Below, in pieces: positions 1 to 6,543 of a stretch of 7,721 nucleotides of DNA (its first letter is position 1; the number at the start of each line of letters is the position of its first letter). Source of the DNA: an uncultured Oscillospiraceae bacterium (lineage in GTDB: Bacteria; Bacillota; Clostridia; Oscillospirales; Ruminococcaceae). The notes below the pieces were generated by a model, which saw nothing but the letters and a program-made list of their open reading frames with translations, made no database searches and was not told where the DNA came from. A program made the translations under genes and the position numbers. The stretch spans positions 1-7,721 of the forward strand of contig CABUEI010000068.1 of assembly GCA_902490585.1 (NCBI GenBank), in the 5' to 3' direction.

Positions 1-459
1 TTCAGTGCCATACAGTTTGAGATCGAAGGCAGTACCGTACTTGATTTATTTGCAGGTTCGGGACAGCTCGGAATTGAGTCTGTAAGTCGTGGTGCAAAGA
101 AAGCATATCTTGTTGACAGCAGTCAGAATTCGATAAAGTTCATAAAGCAGAATGTTTCGCACGTCGGCTTCGACAGTCAGTGCGAGATAGTCAATATGCC
201 CAACTCGGCTTTTTTAAGAACAACAAGCGAGAAATTTGACATTGCCCTACTTGATCCGCCATACGAAAAAAGCCTTATACAGCGTTCTCTCCCGGCTCTT
301 ACCGAGAAAATGAAAGATACAGGCGTAATCGTATGCGAGCACGAGCCGGGTTGCAGACTGCCCGAAGAAGTAAACGGCTTTGTTATCACAAAGTCAAGAA
401 AATACGGCAAAAGCAGTCTGACATTCTACAGAAAACCACAGACGGAAGATGAGGAATAA
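1..459 (+). CDS. rsmD: 16S rRNA (guanine-N2)-methyltransferase RsmD, 5' end missing
   Basis: The frame is open from base 1 to the TAA at 457-459, giving 152 residues. RsmD proteins are usually about 180-190 residues, so some 30-35 N-terminal residues lie left of the window. The family uses S-adenosylmethionine to methylate N2 of a guanine (G966 in E. coli) in 16S rRNA of the assembling 30S subunit. The SAM-binding motif I reads DLFAGSGQLGIE (bases 43-78), a typical form for Clostridia. The catalytic motif IV DPPY is at bases 253-264. The C-terminal end (CEHEPG, then a KYGKSSLTFYR-type strand) is also typical. It sits 3 bases before coaD, a pairing common in Firmicutes, which supports both calls and suggests one transcript. 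The first Met codon inside the window (196) lies downstream of motif I and is not the real start. Confidence 0.93.
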   Translation, partial: FSAIQFEIEGSTVLDLFAGSGQLGIESVSRGAKKAYLVDSSQNSIKFIKQNVSHVGFDSQCEIVNMPNSAFLRTTSEKFDIALLDPPYEKSLIQRSLPALTEKMKDTGVIVCEHEPGCRLPEEVNGFVITKSRKYGKSSLTFYRKPQTEDEE

Positions 460-462
460 TTT

Positions 463-951
463 ATGAAAACAGCCATTTATCCCGGTAGCTTTGACCCCGT
501 GACATACGGTCATCTTGAAATAATTTCACGAGCAGCAAAGCTGTTTGATAAAGTAATAGTGCTTGTGTCGGTAAATCCGCTCAAACCTTGCAGTTTTACA
601 ATAGAAGAAAGAAAACAGTTCCTGCGTGAGAGTGTAGTAGCCGAAGGAATAAGCAATGTCGAGGTTGACAGCAATGAGGGACTTCTGATCGACTATTTCA
701 ACGAGCATAACGCAGATGTAATTGTCAAGGGACTTCGTGCCATATCCGATTTTGAATATGAATTTCAGATGGCACAAGCCAACAGAAAGCTTTGCTACAA
801 AGCGGAAACCATTTTCCTGACATCAAAAAGCGAATATACCTATCTGTCATCAAGCATGGTAAAACAGATAGCAATGTTCGGCGGAGATATAAGCGATTTT
901 GTGCCGGAGTGTATACTCGACAGAATCAACGAAAGACTGAAAAGATACTAA
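463..951 (+). CDS. coaD: Phosphopantetheine adenylyltransferase (PPAT)
   Basis: CoaD transfers AMP from ATP to 4'-phosphopantetheine to make dephospho-CoA, the penultimate step of coenzyme A synthesis, in the cytosol. The 162-residue product has the usual family length. The N-terminus carries the nucleotidyltransferase signature: YPGSFDP followed by TYGH (T14 to H17, the TxGH motif). K41 lies in a VNPLKP segment matching the substrate-binding lysine region. GLRAISDFEYE (90-100) and YLSSSMVKQIA (127-137, the ISSS-type ATP motif) follow, then GGDISDFVP (140-148). The ATG at 463 follows a GAGGAA ribosome binding site at 451-456 that overlaps the end of rsmD, so the two genes are probably translationally coupled. 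No key residue seems to be missing. Confidence 0.97.
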   Translation: MKTAIYPGSFDPVTYGHLEIISRAAKLFDKVIVLVSVNPLKPCSFTIEERKQFLRESVVAEGISNVEVDSNEGLLIDYFNEHNADVIVKGLRAISDFEYEFQMAQANRKLCYKAETIFLTSKSEYTYLSSSMVKQIAMFGGDISDFVPECILDRINERLKRY

Positions 952-999
952 TGATAATTATCGGAATAATAAAACAGAGTTTGAAAGGACGGTATTAAA

Positions 1000-1452
1000 A
1001 TGAGCATTGATGAAATTCTTGAGGCTATGGACGACGAACTTGACAGATCTAAGAATATCCCCCTTACAGGCGGTAAGTCACTTATTGATGTCGAGCAGTT
1101 CAGAGAACTTGTAAAGCAGGTAAGACTTAATCTGCCCGGAGAAATCAAGCAGGCACAGGCACTTGTCAACGACCGAAGAGTAATCATAAACGATGCTAAG
1201 GCAGAAGCTGAGAGCATAATCAGGAAAGCCGAAGAAAAGGCGAAAGCTATGGTATCCGAAGAAGTTATCACAAAGCAGGCTCAGAACAGAGCTCACGAAA
1301 TACTTACCTCGGCACAGTCAAAATCAAAAGAAATCAAGAGTGCTACCAACAAATATGTTGAAAGTATGCTCAGCAGAGTTGATGAACTTCTTACCGCTAA
1401 CCTGTCAGATGTAAGAAAGACAAGAGCATCGCTCAAGGACAACAAAAACTGA
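1000..1452 (+). CDS. Small charged coiled-coil protein of unknown function, conserved type in Clostridia
   Basis: This is a 150-residue protein with no signal peptide, no membrane segment and no catalytic motif that I recognise. Residues 1-45 form a short head (MSIDEILEAMDDELD, then a PLTGGKSLIDVEQF segment). From about 46 to 125 it is almost entirely Ala/Glu/Lys/Gln/Arg-rich helix (for example DAKAEAESIIRKAEEKAKAM at 65-84), as expected for a long coiled coil. The tail is basic. I recall similar proteins beside coaD in other Clostridia, often labelled 'ATPase' or V-type ATPase subunit-like; that label probably reflects coiled-coil similarity to stator subunits rather than function. The start is supported by GAAAGGA at 983-989, with a slightly long 10-base spacing. 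It lies 48 bases after coaD and 12 before yigZ. A scaffold or division-related role (DivIVA-like) is possible but is a guess. Confidence 0.85.
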   Translation: MSIDEILEAMDDELDRSKNIPLTGGKSLIDVEQFRELVKQVRLNLPGEIKQAQALVNDRRVIINDAKAEAESIIRKAEEKAKAMVSEEVITKQAQNRAHEILTSAQSKSKEIKSATNKYVESMLSRVDELLTANLSDVRKTRASLKDNKN

Positions 1453-1453
1453 T

Positions 1454-1458
1454 AGGGG
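1454..1458 (+). promoter_or_regulatory. Ribosome binding site that fixes a TTG start for yigZ
   Basis: AGGGG lies 6 bases before TTG at 1465, and 1 base after the TGA that ends the coiled-coil gene at 1452. There is no ATG near the conserved N-terminus of YigZ, so this site and the family start pattern (an SYKTI-like opening) make TTG the best start. Confidence 0.6.
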
Positions 1459-1464
1459 CGCATA

Positions 1465-2082
1465 TTGAGCTATAAAACAATAAGGAAGCGCACTGAAGCA
1501 TCTTTTACCGAGAAAAAGTCGGAATTTATAGGATACATATCGCCTGCGACAACAGAAGAAGAGGCGGTAGGATTCATAAACGAAATCAGGGCGATGCACA
1601 GAAAAGCAACACACAACTGCTACGCCTATATTCTCAGACACAACAATATCGGCAGACACAGCGACGACGGCGAACCGGGCGGTACGGCAGGTATGCCTAT
1701 TTATGATGTCCTGTCAAAGAACGGAATAACCGATACAGTCTGTGTTGTTACCCGTTATTTCGGCGGAATACTGCTTGGCACGGGCGGACTTGTGCACGCA
1801 TACTCAAAAGGTGCGTCTATGGCGCTTGCAAACGCCGAAATTGTTACGATGGAAGTTGCGGACAGTCTTAAAATAAGTTGCGACTATACTATGTACGGCA
1901 TTGTAAATTCCGTGTTGCCGGAATATGAAGCGATTATACGCAACACCGAATTTACAGACAATGTATGTATATACGCAGATGTAAAAACAGAACTCACCGA
2001 CAGCCTTATCGCAAAAACGGTTGACAGATGCAACGGTAAAGTCGGCATAGAAAAGCTTGCATGCGGGTATGTCGAATTTTAA
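1465..2082 (+). CDS. yigZ: YigZ/YvyE family protein (IMPACT, UPF0029)
   Basis: This 205-residue protein matches the bacterial YigZ/YvyE family in length and motifs; the family is related to eukaryotic IMPACT. It contains KKSEFIGY (17-24), HNCYAYI (50-56), DDGEPGGTAGMPIYDVL (67-83) and TRYFGGILLGTGGLVHAYSKGA (96-117). The last two are the most conserved blocks. After about residue 130 comes the smaller C-terminal ferredoxin-like domain. The biochemical role is not settled; a nucleic-acid or ribosome-associated function is usually suggested, because IMPACT proteins act in translation control. The start is TTG with AGGGG ahead of it. It ends a tight run of four genes and is followed by the first sizeable gap in the window, so it is probably the last gene of the rsmD-coaD transcript. 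Confidence 0.93.
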   Translation: MSYKTIRKRTEASFTEKKSEFIGYISPATTEEEAVGFINEIRAMHRKATHNCYAYILRHNNIGRHSDDGEPGGTAGMPIYDVLSKNGITDTVCVVTRYFGGILLGTGGLVHAYSKGASMALANAEIVTMEVADSLKISCDYTMYGIVNSVLPEYEAIIRNTEFTDNVCIYADVKTELTDSLIAKTVDRCNGKVGIEKLACGYVEF

Positions 2083-2084
2083 AC

Positions 2085-2110
2085 AAAAATCTAAAAATAA
2101 AGGATTTTTT
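2085..2110 (+). terminator. Weak AT-rich terminator-like inverted repeat after yigZ
   Basis: AAAAATC (2085-2091) can pair with GATTTTT (2103-2109) across an 11-base loop, and the 3' arm doubles as the T-run. It starts 3 bases after the yigZ stop, which suits a terminator. The stem has only one G-C pair, so it would be weak and may be a chance product of AT-rich spacer. Confidence 0.3.
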
Positions 2111-2135
2111 CATTATTTTTCAGTATATTATTGCG

Positions 2136-2167
2136 GAAGATGAACGACCGGTCGGTTGCTCATCTTC
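2136..2167 (+). other. Stem-loop in the leader of dgt
   Basis: GAAGATGA (2136-2143) pairs perfectly with TCATCTTC (2160-2167). After one A/C mismatch the stem continues with five more pairs (2145-2149 with 2154-2158, one of them a G-U wobble) and closes a GGTC tetraloop. The inner part contains the 10-base palindrome CGACCGGTCG at 2145-2154. No T-run follows, so it does not look like an intrinsic terminator. It lies 32 bases before the chosen dgt start, just after a possible -10-like TATATT at 2124-2129 with no good -35. It could be a leader RNA element that stabilises or regulates the transcript, or a DNA operator. Confidence 0.55.
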
Positions 2168-2183
2168 GATTTGTCGTTGACGG

Positions 2184-2191
2184 AAAGGGTG
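2184..2191 (+). promoter_or_regulatory. Ribosome binding site supporting the TTG start of dgt
   Basis: AAAGGGTG resembles the consensus AAGGAGGTG with a base missing. It ends 8 bases before TTG at 2200. No Shine-Dalgarno-like sequence precedes the upstream in-frame TTG at 2131, and the GTG at 2191 overlaps this site, so 2200 is preferred. Confidence 0.45.
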
Positions 2192-2199
2192 TGGTCATT

Positions 2200-3210
2200 T
2201 TGGACGTAAACAGCAGTAAATTACCACGCACGGTAACCGAAGAGATAGAAAATGTGACTCTTTCTACTTATGCTTGCAAGAGCACCGACTCGGCAGGCAG
2301 AAAGGTTTATGAAGTTCCATGCGATATACGCACTGACTTTCAGCGGGATCGTGACAGGATTATCCATTGCAACTCTTTCAGACGACTGAAACACAAGACA
2401 CAGGTTTTTCTGATACCTAAATCCGACCACTACAGGACAAGGCTTACGCATACGCTTGAAGTATCACAGATTGCGAGAACTGTAGCAAGAGCATTAAGGC
2501 TCAACGAGGATCTTACCGAAGCGATAGCTCTGGGTCACGACCTCGGTCATACTCCGTTCGGTCACGACGGTGAGAGAACGCTCGATCAGCTTGTACCCGG
2601 TCATTTCAAACATTACGAACAGAGCAAGCGTGTGGTGGAAGTGATTGAAAAGAACGGTAAAGGACTGAACCTTACAGCTGAAGTAATTGACGGTATTCTC
2701 TGCCATACAAATGCTACAGCTAAAACGCTTGAGGGTCAGGTCGTAAAGTTCAGTGACAAAATCGCATACATAAATCACGATATTGAGGATGCGATCCGTG
2801 GCGGCGTTCTGCGTCAGGAGGATCTGCCGAAAGGACCGATCGAGGTACTCGGCAAAACAAAAAGCGAAAGAATAACGACTCTGATTAAATCTATAATCGC
2901 AAACAGCACAGACCTTATACAGTATGACGATGTAACAAAACAGGCGCATGACGAGCTGAGAAAATTCATGTTTGACTATGTGTATTTTGCACCCAGCACA
3001 AATGCGGAAAAAGGTAAAGCTTGTCACATAGTTGAATATCTGTATAAGTATTTCATCAAATTTCCCGAAAAACTTCCAGAGCTCTATATCGGCTTTGCGA
3101 AAGAATACGGGCTTGAGCGTGCTGTATGTGACTTTATCAGCGGAATGACAGACGACTTTGCAGTGGATTACTTCAAGGAACTGTGTATTCCGAAAAGCTG
3201 GTCATATTAA
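2200..3210 (+). CDS. dgt: Deoxyguanosinetriphosphate triphosphohydrolase-like protein (HD superfamily)
   Basis: Dgt-type enzymes hydrolyse dNTPs to the deoxynucleoside and triphosphate, which limits the dNTP pool. From TTG 2200 the product is 336 residues, the normal length for the clostridial dGTPase-like subfamily. Its start (LPRTVTEEIENVTLSTYACKS) aligns with the usual N-terminus. FRRLKHKTQVFL (60-71) and the HD-domain metal ligands follow: H84 in LTHTLEVSQIART, H113-D114 in ALGHDLGHTPFGHDGE, and D186 in SDKIAYINHDIEDAI. The frame stays open upstream to 2131, but that extension runs through the stem-loop and lacks a ribosome binding site, so I exclude it. dnaG starts 21 bases downstream. 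Being next to primase and the sigma factor fits a link to DNA replication. Substrate preference cannot be read from the sequence. Confidence 0.93.
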   Translation: MDVNSSKLPRTVTEEIENVTLSTYACKSTDSAGRKVYEVPCDIRTDFQRDRDRIIHCNSFRRLKHKTQVFLIPKSDHYRTRLTHTLEVSQIARTVARALRLNEDLTEAIALGHDLGHTPFGHDGERTLDQLVPGHFKHYEQSKRVVEVIEKNGKGLNLTAEVIDGILCHTNATAKTLEGQVVKFSDKIAYINHDIEDAIRGGVLRQEDLPKGPIEVLGKTKSERITTLIKSIIANSTDLIQYDDVTKQAHDELRKFMFDYVYFAPSTNAEKGKACHIVEYLYKYFIKFPEKLPELYIGFAKEYGLERAVCDFISGMTDDFAVDYFKELCIPKSWSY

Positions 3211-3231
3211 TTAATAAAGAAAGGAAAAACG

Positions 3232-4992
3232 ATGCGTTTATCGGAAGACTTTCTTTTAAATGTCAAAGAAAGTAATGATATTTATGATGTGATCTCATCG
3301 TATGTACCATTAAAGAAGACGGGTACCGACTATGTCTGTAACTGTCCTTTCCACTCGGAAAAAACACCGTCCTGTCACATATATACCGCTACACAGAGTT
3401 TTTACTGTTTCGGTTGCGGTGCGGCAGGCGATGTAATAAACTTCATACGGCTTTACGAACATCTTGACTACATAGAAAGCGTAAAGTTCTTGGCTCAGCG
3501 TGCAGGAATACCTATGCCGGACGATGACGGCGACGACGGTGCAAAAAAGCGTACAAGAACTTACGAAATGAACCGTGAAGCAGGAAGATTTTTTCACAGA
3601 TATCTGTATTCACCTGCCGGTAAAGAGGGTCTTGATTATCTGTATGGCAGAGGTCTTACAGACCACACAATAAAGACTTACGGACTGGGTTATGCTCCGG
3701 ATACATGGGATTCTCTGAAAAATTATATGCACTCGCTAGGGTACGGAGATGCCGAAATGGAAGAAGCGTCACTTCTTTCAAAATCGTCAAAAAGCGGAAA
3801 TTATTTTGACTTTTTCAAGTACAGAGTAATGTTTCCGTTTATTGATGTAAGAGGTAATATTGTCGGATTTTCAGGGCGAATTATAGGCGGCGATGATAAC
3901 AGGAAGTACCTTAATACAAAGGCTACAACAGTATATAATAAAAGTACATTCCTTTACAGTCTGAACCACGCAAAGAACGCAGGAAAAACAACACTTATAA
4001 TGTGCGAGGGCAACCTTGACGTTATTTCTATGTATCAGGCAGGCTTCAAAAATGCGGTCGCAACCTGCGGTACGGCTATGACTGATTCACATGCAAGAAA
4101 CATTGCAAATCTCGGTTTCAAGAAAGTAATCCTTGCATACGACAGCGATGACGCCGGTCAGAAAGCAACAGCCAGAGCCATGAATATACTTGACAAGGTC
4201 GGAGTTGTCGCAAATGTGCTTACAATGCAAGGCGCAAAAGACCCCGACGAGTATATAAAGAAATACGGGAAAGAGGCTTTTCAGCTACTGATTGACGGCA
4301 GTCAGTCCGGAATGGATTACGAACTGAAAAAAATCCGTTCAAAAATTGATCTTTCTACTCCGGAAGGCAAATCAGAGTATCTCAAAAAAGCAGTCGATTT
4401 TATAGCAAATATAAACAGTTCTATCGACCGTGCGGTGTACATTTCCACTATAGCACAGGAATGCGATGTAAACCGTGCGAATGTTGACGTTGCTGTAAAT
4501 CAGATTATCCGCAGACGGAACAAAACACGGGAAAATGACCGCCGACGTGCGATAATAAACGGCACTGCAACCAGAGATAAAATCAATCCCGAAGCGTCAC
4601 GTTATCCGGTGGAAACTCAGGCGGAACGTGGTATTATAGCATTTTTACTTCACTCGCCCGATTTTCTTAAAAAGATAACCGATAAAATAAACTCCGATGA
4701 TTTCGTCACAGACTTCAATAAACGTCTGTTCATCGACCTAACTGCGATGATTTCATGCGGACTTTCAAATGATGTTTCTATGCTTGCTGACAGATATTCT
4801 GCGGAAGAAGTGGCATCAATATACAAGCTGATACACGATAACAATAATTTACCATACAGTTATGACAGACTGAATGATTATATTAACGTGTTGATAAAAT
4901 ACAGAGATAAAAAGAAAGCGAAAGATGTTGCAGATATGTCAGAAGATGAACTCAGACAGTTTGCAGACAAAATTAAAAACAATAAATCATAA
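3232..4992 (+). CDS. dnaG: DNA primase
   Basis: DnaG makes the RNA primers for replication and works with the replicative helicase. The 586-residue product is of normal length and has all three parts. The CHC2 zinc-binding domain has ligands C38, H41, C59 and C62 (CPFH ... FYCFGCG). The TOPRIM catalytic core includes E259 (MCEGNLDVISMYQAG), D304 and D306 (LAYDSDDAGQ), and KDPDEY at 336-341. A C-terminal helicase-interaction region begins near 450 (AERGIIAFLLHSPDFLKKI). The ATG at 3232 follows AAGAAAGGA (3217-3225), and the protein opens with a typical clostridial primase N-terminus (SEDFLLNVKESNDIYDVISSY). It lies between dgt and rpoD in the usual dnaG-rpoD order. A Lys/Arg-rich linker at about 437-445 precedes the C-terminal domain. 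Confidence 0.98.
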   Translation: MRLSEDFLLNVKESNDIYDVISSYVPLKKTGTDYVCNCPFHSEKTPSCHIYTATQSFYCFGCGAAGDVINFIRLYEHLDYIESVKFLAQRAGIPMPDDDGDDGAKKRTRTYEMNREAGRFFHRYLYSPAGKEGLDYLYGRGLTDHTIKTYGLGYAPDTWDSLKNYMHSLGYGDAEMEEASLLSKSSKSGNYFDFFKYRVMFPFIDVRGNIVGFSGRIIGGDDNRKYLNTKATTVYNKSTFLYSLNHAKNAGKTTLIMCEGNLDVISMYQAGFKNAVATCGTAMTDSHARNIANLGFKKVILAYDSDDAGQKATARAMNILDKVGVVANVLTMQGAKDPDEYIKKYGKEAFQLLIDGSQSGMDYELKKIRSKIDLSTPEGKSEYLKKAVDFIANINSSIDRAVYISTIAQECDVNRANVDVAVNQIIRRRNKTRENDRRRAIINGTATRDKINPEASRYPVETQAERGIIAFLLHSPDFLKKITDKINSDDFVTDFNKRLFIDLTAMISCGLSNDVSMLADRYSAEEVASIYKLIHDNNNLPYSYDRLNDYINVLIKYRDKKKAKDVADMSEDELRQFADKIKNNKS

Positions 4993-5004
4993 CCGAAAGG
5001 TTTT

Positions 5005-5011
5005 GAAAGGA
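5005..5011 (+). promoter_or_regulatory. Ribosome binding site fixing the rpoD start
   Basis: GAAAGGA ends 9 bases before ATG 5021. The open frame reaches back to 4925 inside dnaG, but this site, the dnaG stop at 4992 and the family N-terminus all point to 5021. A second GAAAGG (4995-5000) sits just upstream, inside a tiny AACC-GAAA-GGTT hairpin at 4991-5002. Confidence 0.6.
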
Positions 5012-5020
5012 ACGATAAAT

Positions 5021-6097
5021 ATGGCAGACAGCAAAATAAACGAACTCATTAATCACGGTAAGCAGAACGGTAAACTCACAACAAAAGAGATAACTGATGC
5101 ACTTGAAGAACTTAATTTTGACGCTGATGAAATCAACAAGCTCTATGATGATTTTGAAAACAGCAATATTGAAATAGTTGACGACTTCTCTGCTGACGAG
5201 GATCTCGACAGTGCACTTGACTTTACGGACAGTGACGACTTTGAATCCTCTCTTTCTTCAGAAGGAATAGCTATTGATGACCCTGTAAAAATATACCTTA
5301 AAGAAATAGGTCGTGTACCGTTACTTTCCGCTGAAGAAGAGATTGAGCTTGCAACCCGTATGGCGCAGGGCGATAAATATGCAAGAAAACGTCTTAGCGA
5401 AGCTAACTTACGACTTGTTGTAAGTATAGCAAAGAGATATGTCGGCAGAGGTATGCAGTTCCTTGATCTTATTCAGGAAGGTAACCTCGGTCTTATCAAG
5501 GCTGTTGAGAAATTCGACTATACCAAGGGATACAAGTTCTCAACCTATGCTACATGGTGGATAAGACAGGCAATCACACGTTCTATCGCAGACCAGGCAA
5601 GAACGATAAGAATTCCTGTTCACATGGTTGAAACAATCACAAAGGTAAAGAAAGTTTCAAGCCAGCTCCTGCACGAAAACGGTCATGAACCTACACCTCA
5701 GGAGATAGCAGACAGACTCGGTATTACAGTCGACAGAGTAAGAGAAATACTCAGAATATCACAGGATCCTGTTTCACTTGAAACACCTATCGGCGAAGAA
5801 GAAGACAGTCACTTAGGTGATTTCATTCCTGATGAAGACGCTCCGGCACCGGCAGAAGCGGCATCAAGAACTCTTCTCAAGGAACAGCTCAGTGAGATCC
5901 TCGGTACACTTACTCCCCGTGAGGAAAAAGTACTGCGTCTGAGATTCGGTCTTGAAGACGGCAGACCGAGAACTCTTGAAGAAGTAGGCAAAGAATTTGA
6001 CGTTACAAGAGAGCGTATCAGACAGATAGAAGCAAAGGCTTTAAGAAAGCTGAGACACCCTTCAAGAAGCAAGAAGCTGAAGGATTTTCTGGACTGA
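5021..6097 (+). CDS. rpoD: Primary RNA polymerase sigma factor RpoD/SigA
   Basis: This is the housekeeping sigma-70 factor that directs RNA polymerase to most vegetative promoters. It has 358 residues, close to B. subtilis SigA. The N-terminus (1-82) is a short region 1.1 with a helical part (KLTTKEITDALEELNF) and a strongly acidic stretch (about 52-76). Region 1.2 begins at about 86 (DDPVKIYLKEIGRVPLLS). Region 2 includes LRLVVSIAKRYVGRGMQFLD and the -10 recognition segment YATWWIRQAITRSI (176-189). Region 3 starts with IRIPVHMVETI (197-207). Region 4 has LTPREEKVLRLRFG and the -35 recognition helix around VTRERIRQIEAKALRKLR (328-345). It follows dnaG by 28 bases and precedes the Rrf2 gene by 13, with no terminator in either gap. 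An earlier in-frame ATG at 4925 inside dnaG is rejected. Confidence 0.98.
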   Translation: MADSKINELINHGKQNGKLTTKEITDALEELNFDADEINKLYDDFENSNIEIVDDFSADEDLDSALDFTDSDDFESSLSSEGIAIDDPVKIYLKEIGRVPLLSAEEEIELATRMAQGDKYARKRLSEANLRLVVSIAKRYVGRGMQFLDLIQEGNLGLIKAVEKFDYTKGYKFSTYATWWIRQAITRSIADQARTIRIPVHMVETITKVKKVSSQLLHENGHEPTPQEIADRLGITVDRVREILRISQDPVSLETPIGEEEDSHLGDFIPDEDAPAPAEAASRTLLKEQLSEILGTLTPREEKVLRLRFGLEDGRPRTLEEVGKEFDVTRERIRQIEAKALRKLRHPSRSKKLKDFLD

Positions 6098-6110
6098 TAA
6101 GGAGTAAGAA

Positions 6111-6518
6111 ATGCACATTACTCTGGAAACCGACTATGCTATCAGGATAGTTGATTTTATGGTAAAGAATGACGGCAGATTCGATGCAAAAGCGATTTCC
6201 GAAAAGACCTATGTGCCGCAGACATTTGCTATGAAGATTCTTCGAAAGCTGGGAAATGCCGGTATAGTAAACTCGTACAAAGGCACTAAGGGCGGATATG
6301 AGCTTGGCAGGTCGCCGTCTGAATTATCGCTGTATGACGTGGTAGAAGCGGTAGAGGGTACATATATGTTCAGCCGTTGCCTTGACGGACATTATAACTG
6401 CAATCGTGCCGAAAACGGTCTTCCCTGCAATTATCGCATAGCGTTTGCCAGAATTTCCGATATAGTATGCGACGAGCTTAAAAAACTCACTTTTGATGAT
6501 TTTACCGGAAAGGCTTGA
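6111..6518 (+). CDS. Rrf2-family transcriptional regulator, possible Fe-S sensor
   Basis: This is a 135-residue Rrf2-family winged-helix DNA-binding protein (the family of IscR, NsrR and CymR). The N-terminal part has the family opening LETDYAIRIVDFMV, the recognition region AISEKTYVPQTFAMKILRKL (28-47) and the wing GIVNSYKGTKGGYELGR (51-67). Residues 73-83 (SLYDVVEAVEG) lead the dimerisation helix. C90, C97 and C106 form a three-cysteine loop (C-X6-C-X8-C), like the [2Fe-2S]-binding loop of IscR/NsrR, with H94 and the downstream C120 as further candidate ligands. The spacing is wider than in IscR, so cluster binding is inferred. AAGGAG at 6099-6104 gives a strong ribosome binding site 6 bases before the ATG, overlapping the end of rpoD, so it is probably co-transcribed with rpoD. 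Its target genes cannot be told from the sequence. Confidence 0.92.
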   Translation: MHITLETDYAIRIVDFMVKNDGRFDAKAISEKTYVPQTFAMKILRKLGNAGIVNSYKGTKGGYELGRSPSELSLYDVVEAVEGTYMFSRCLDGHYNCNRAENGLPCNYRIAFARISDIVCDELKKLTFDDFTGKA

Positions 6519-6543
6519 CAAGGCAAAATTGATATGCTATAAT
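6515..6543 (+). promoter_or_regulatory. Perfect consensus sigma-A promoter for pyrE with extended -10
   Basis: TTGACA (6515-6520) and TATAAT (6538-6543) both match the consensus exactly, and the spacer is the optimal 17 bases. TG at 6535-6536 adds an extended -10 (TGCTATAAT). Transcription should begin near 6550, leaving a leader of about 38 bases before pyrE. The -35 box overlaps the TGA stop of the Rrf2 gene (6516-6518), so the promoter is overprinted on that gene's end. Confidence 0.9.

Noticed and set aside
953..962. Palindrome GATAATTATC just after coaD
   Set aside because: It is only 10 bases and AT-rich, has no loop, and is not next to a promoter or T-run. Chance is the better explanation.
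792..998. Plus-strand open frame of 68 codons overlapping the end of coaD
   Set aside because: It is out of frame within coaD and the following gap, with no ribosome binding site and no recognisable features.
2131..2199. N-terminal extension of dgt from TTG 2131
   Set aside because: It would translate through the stem-loop, has no ribosome binding site, and the added residues do not resemble the family N-terminus.
2494..3027. 177-codon open frame antisense to dgt
   Set aside because: It lies fully inside a well-supported dgt gene, has no family features, and its cysteine- and phenylalanine-rich composition is typical of an antisense shadow.
4925..5020. N-terminal extension of rpoD from ATG 4925
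   Set aside because: It overlaps the end of dnaG in another frame. The ATG at 5021 has a good ribosome binding site and gives the usual sigma factor length.
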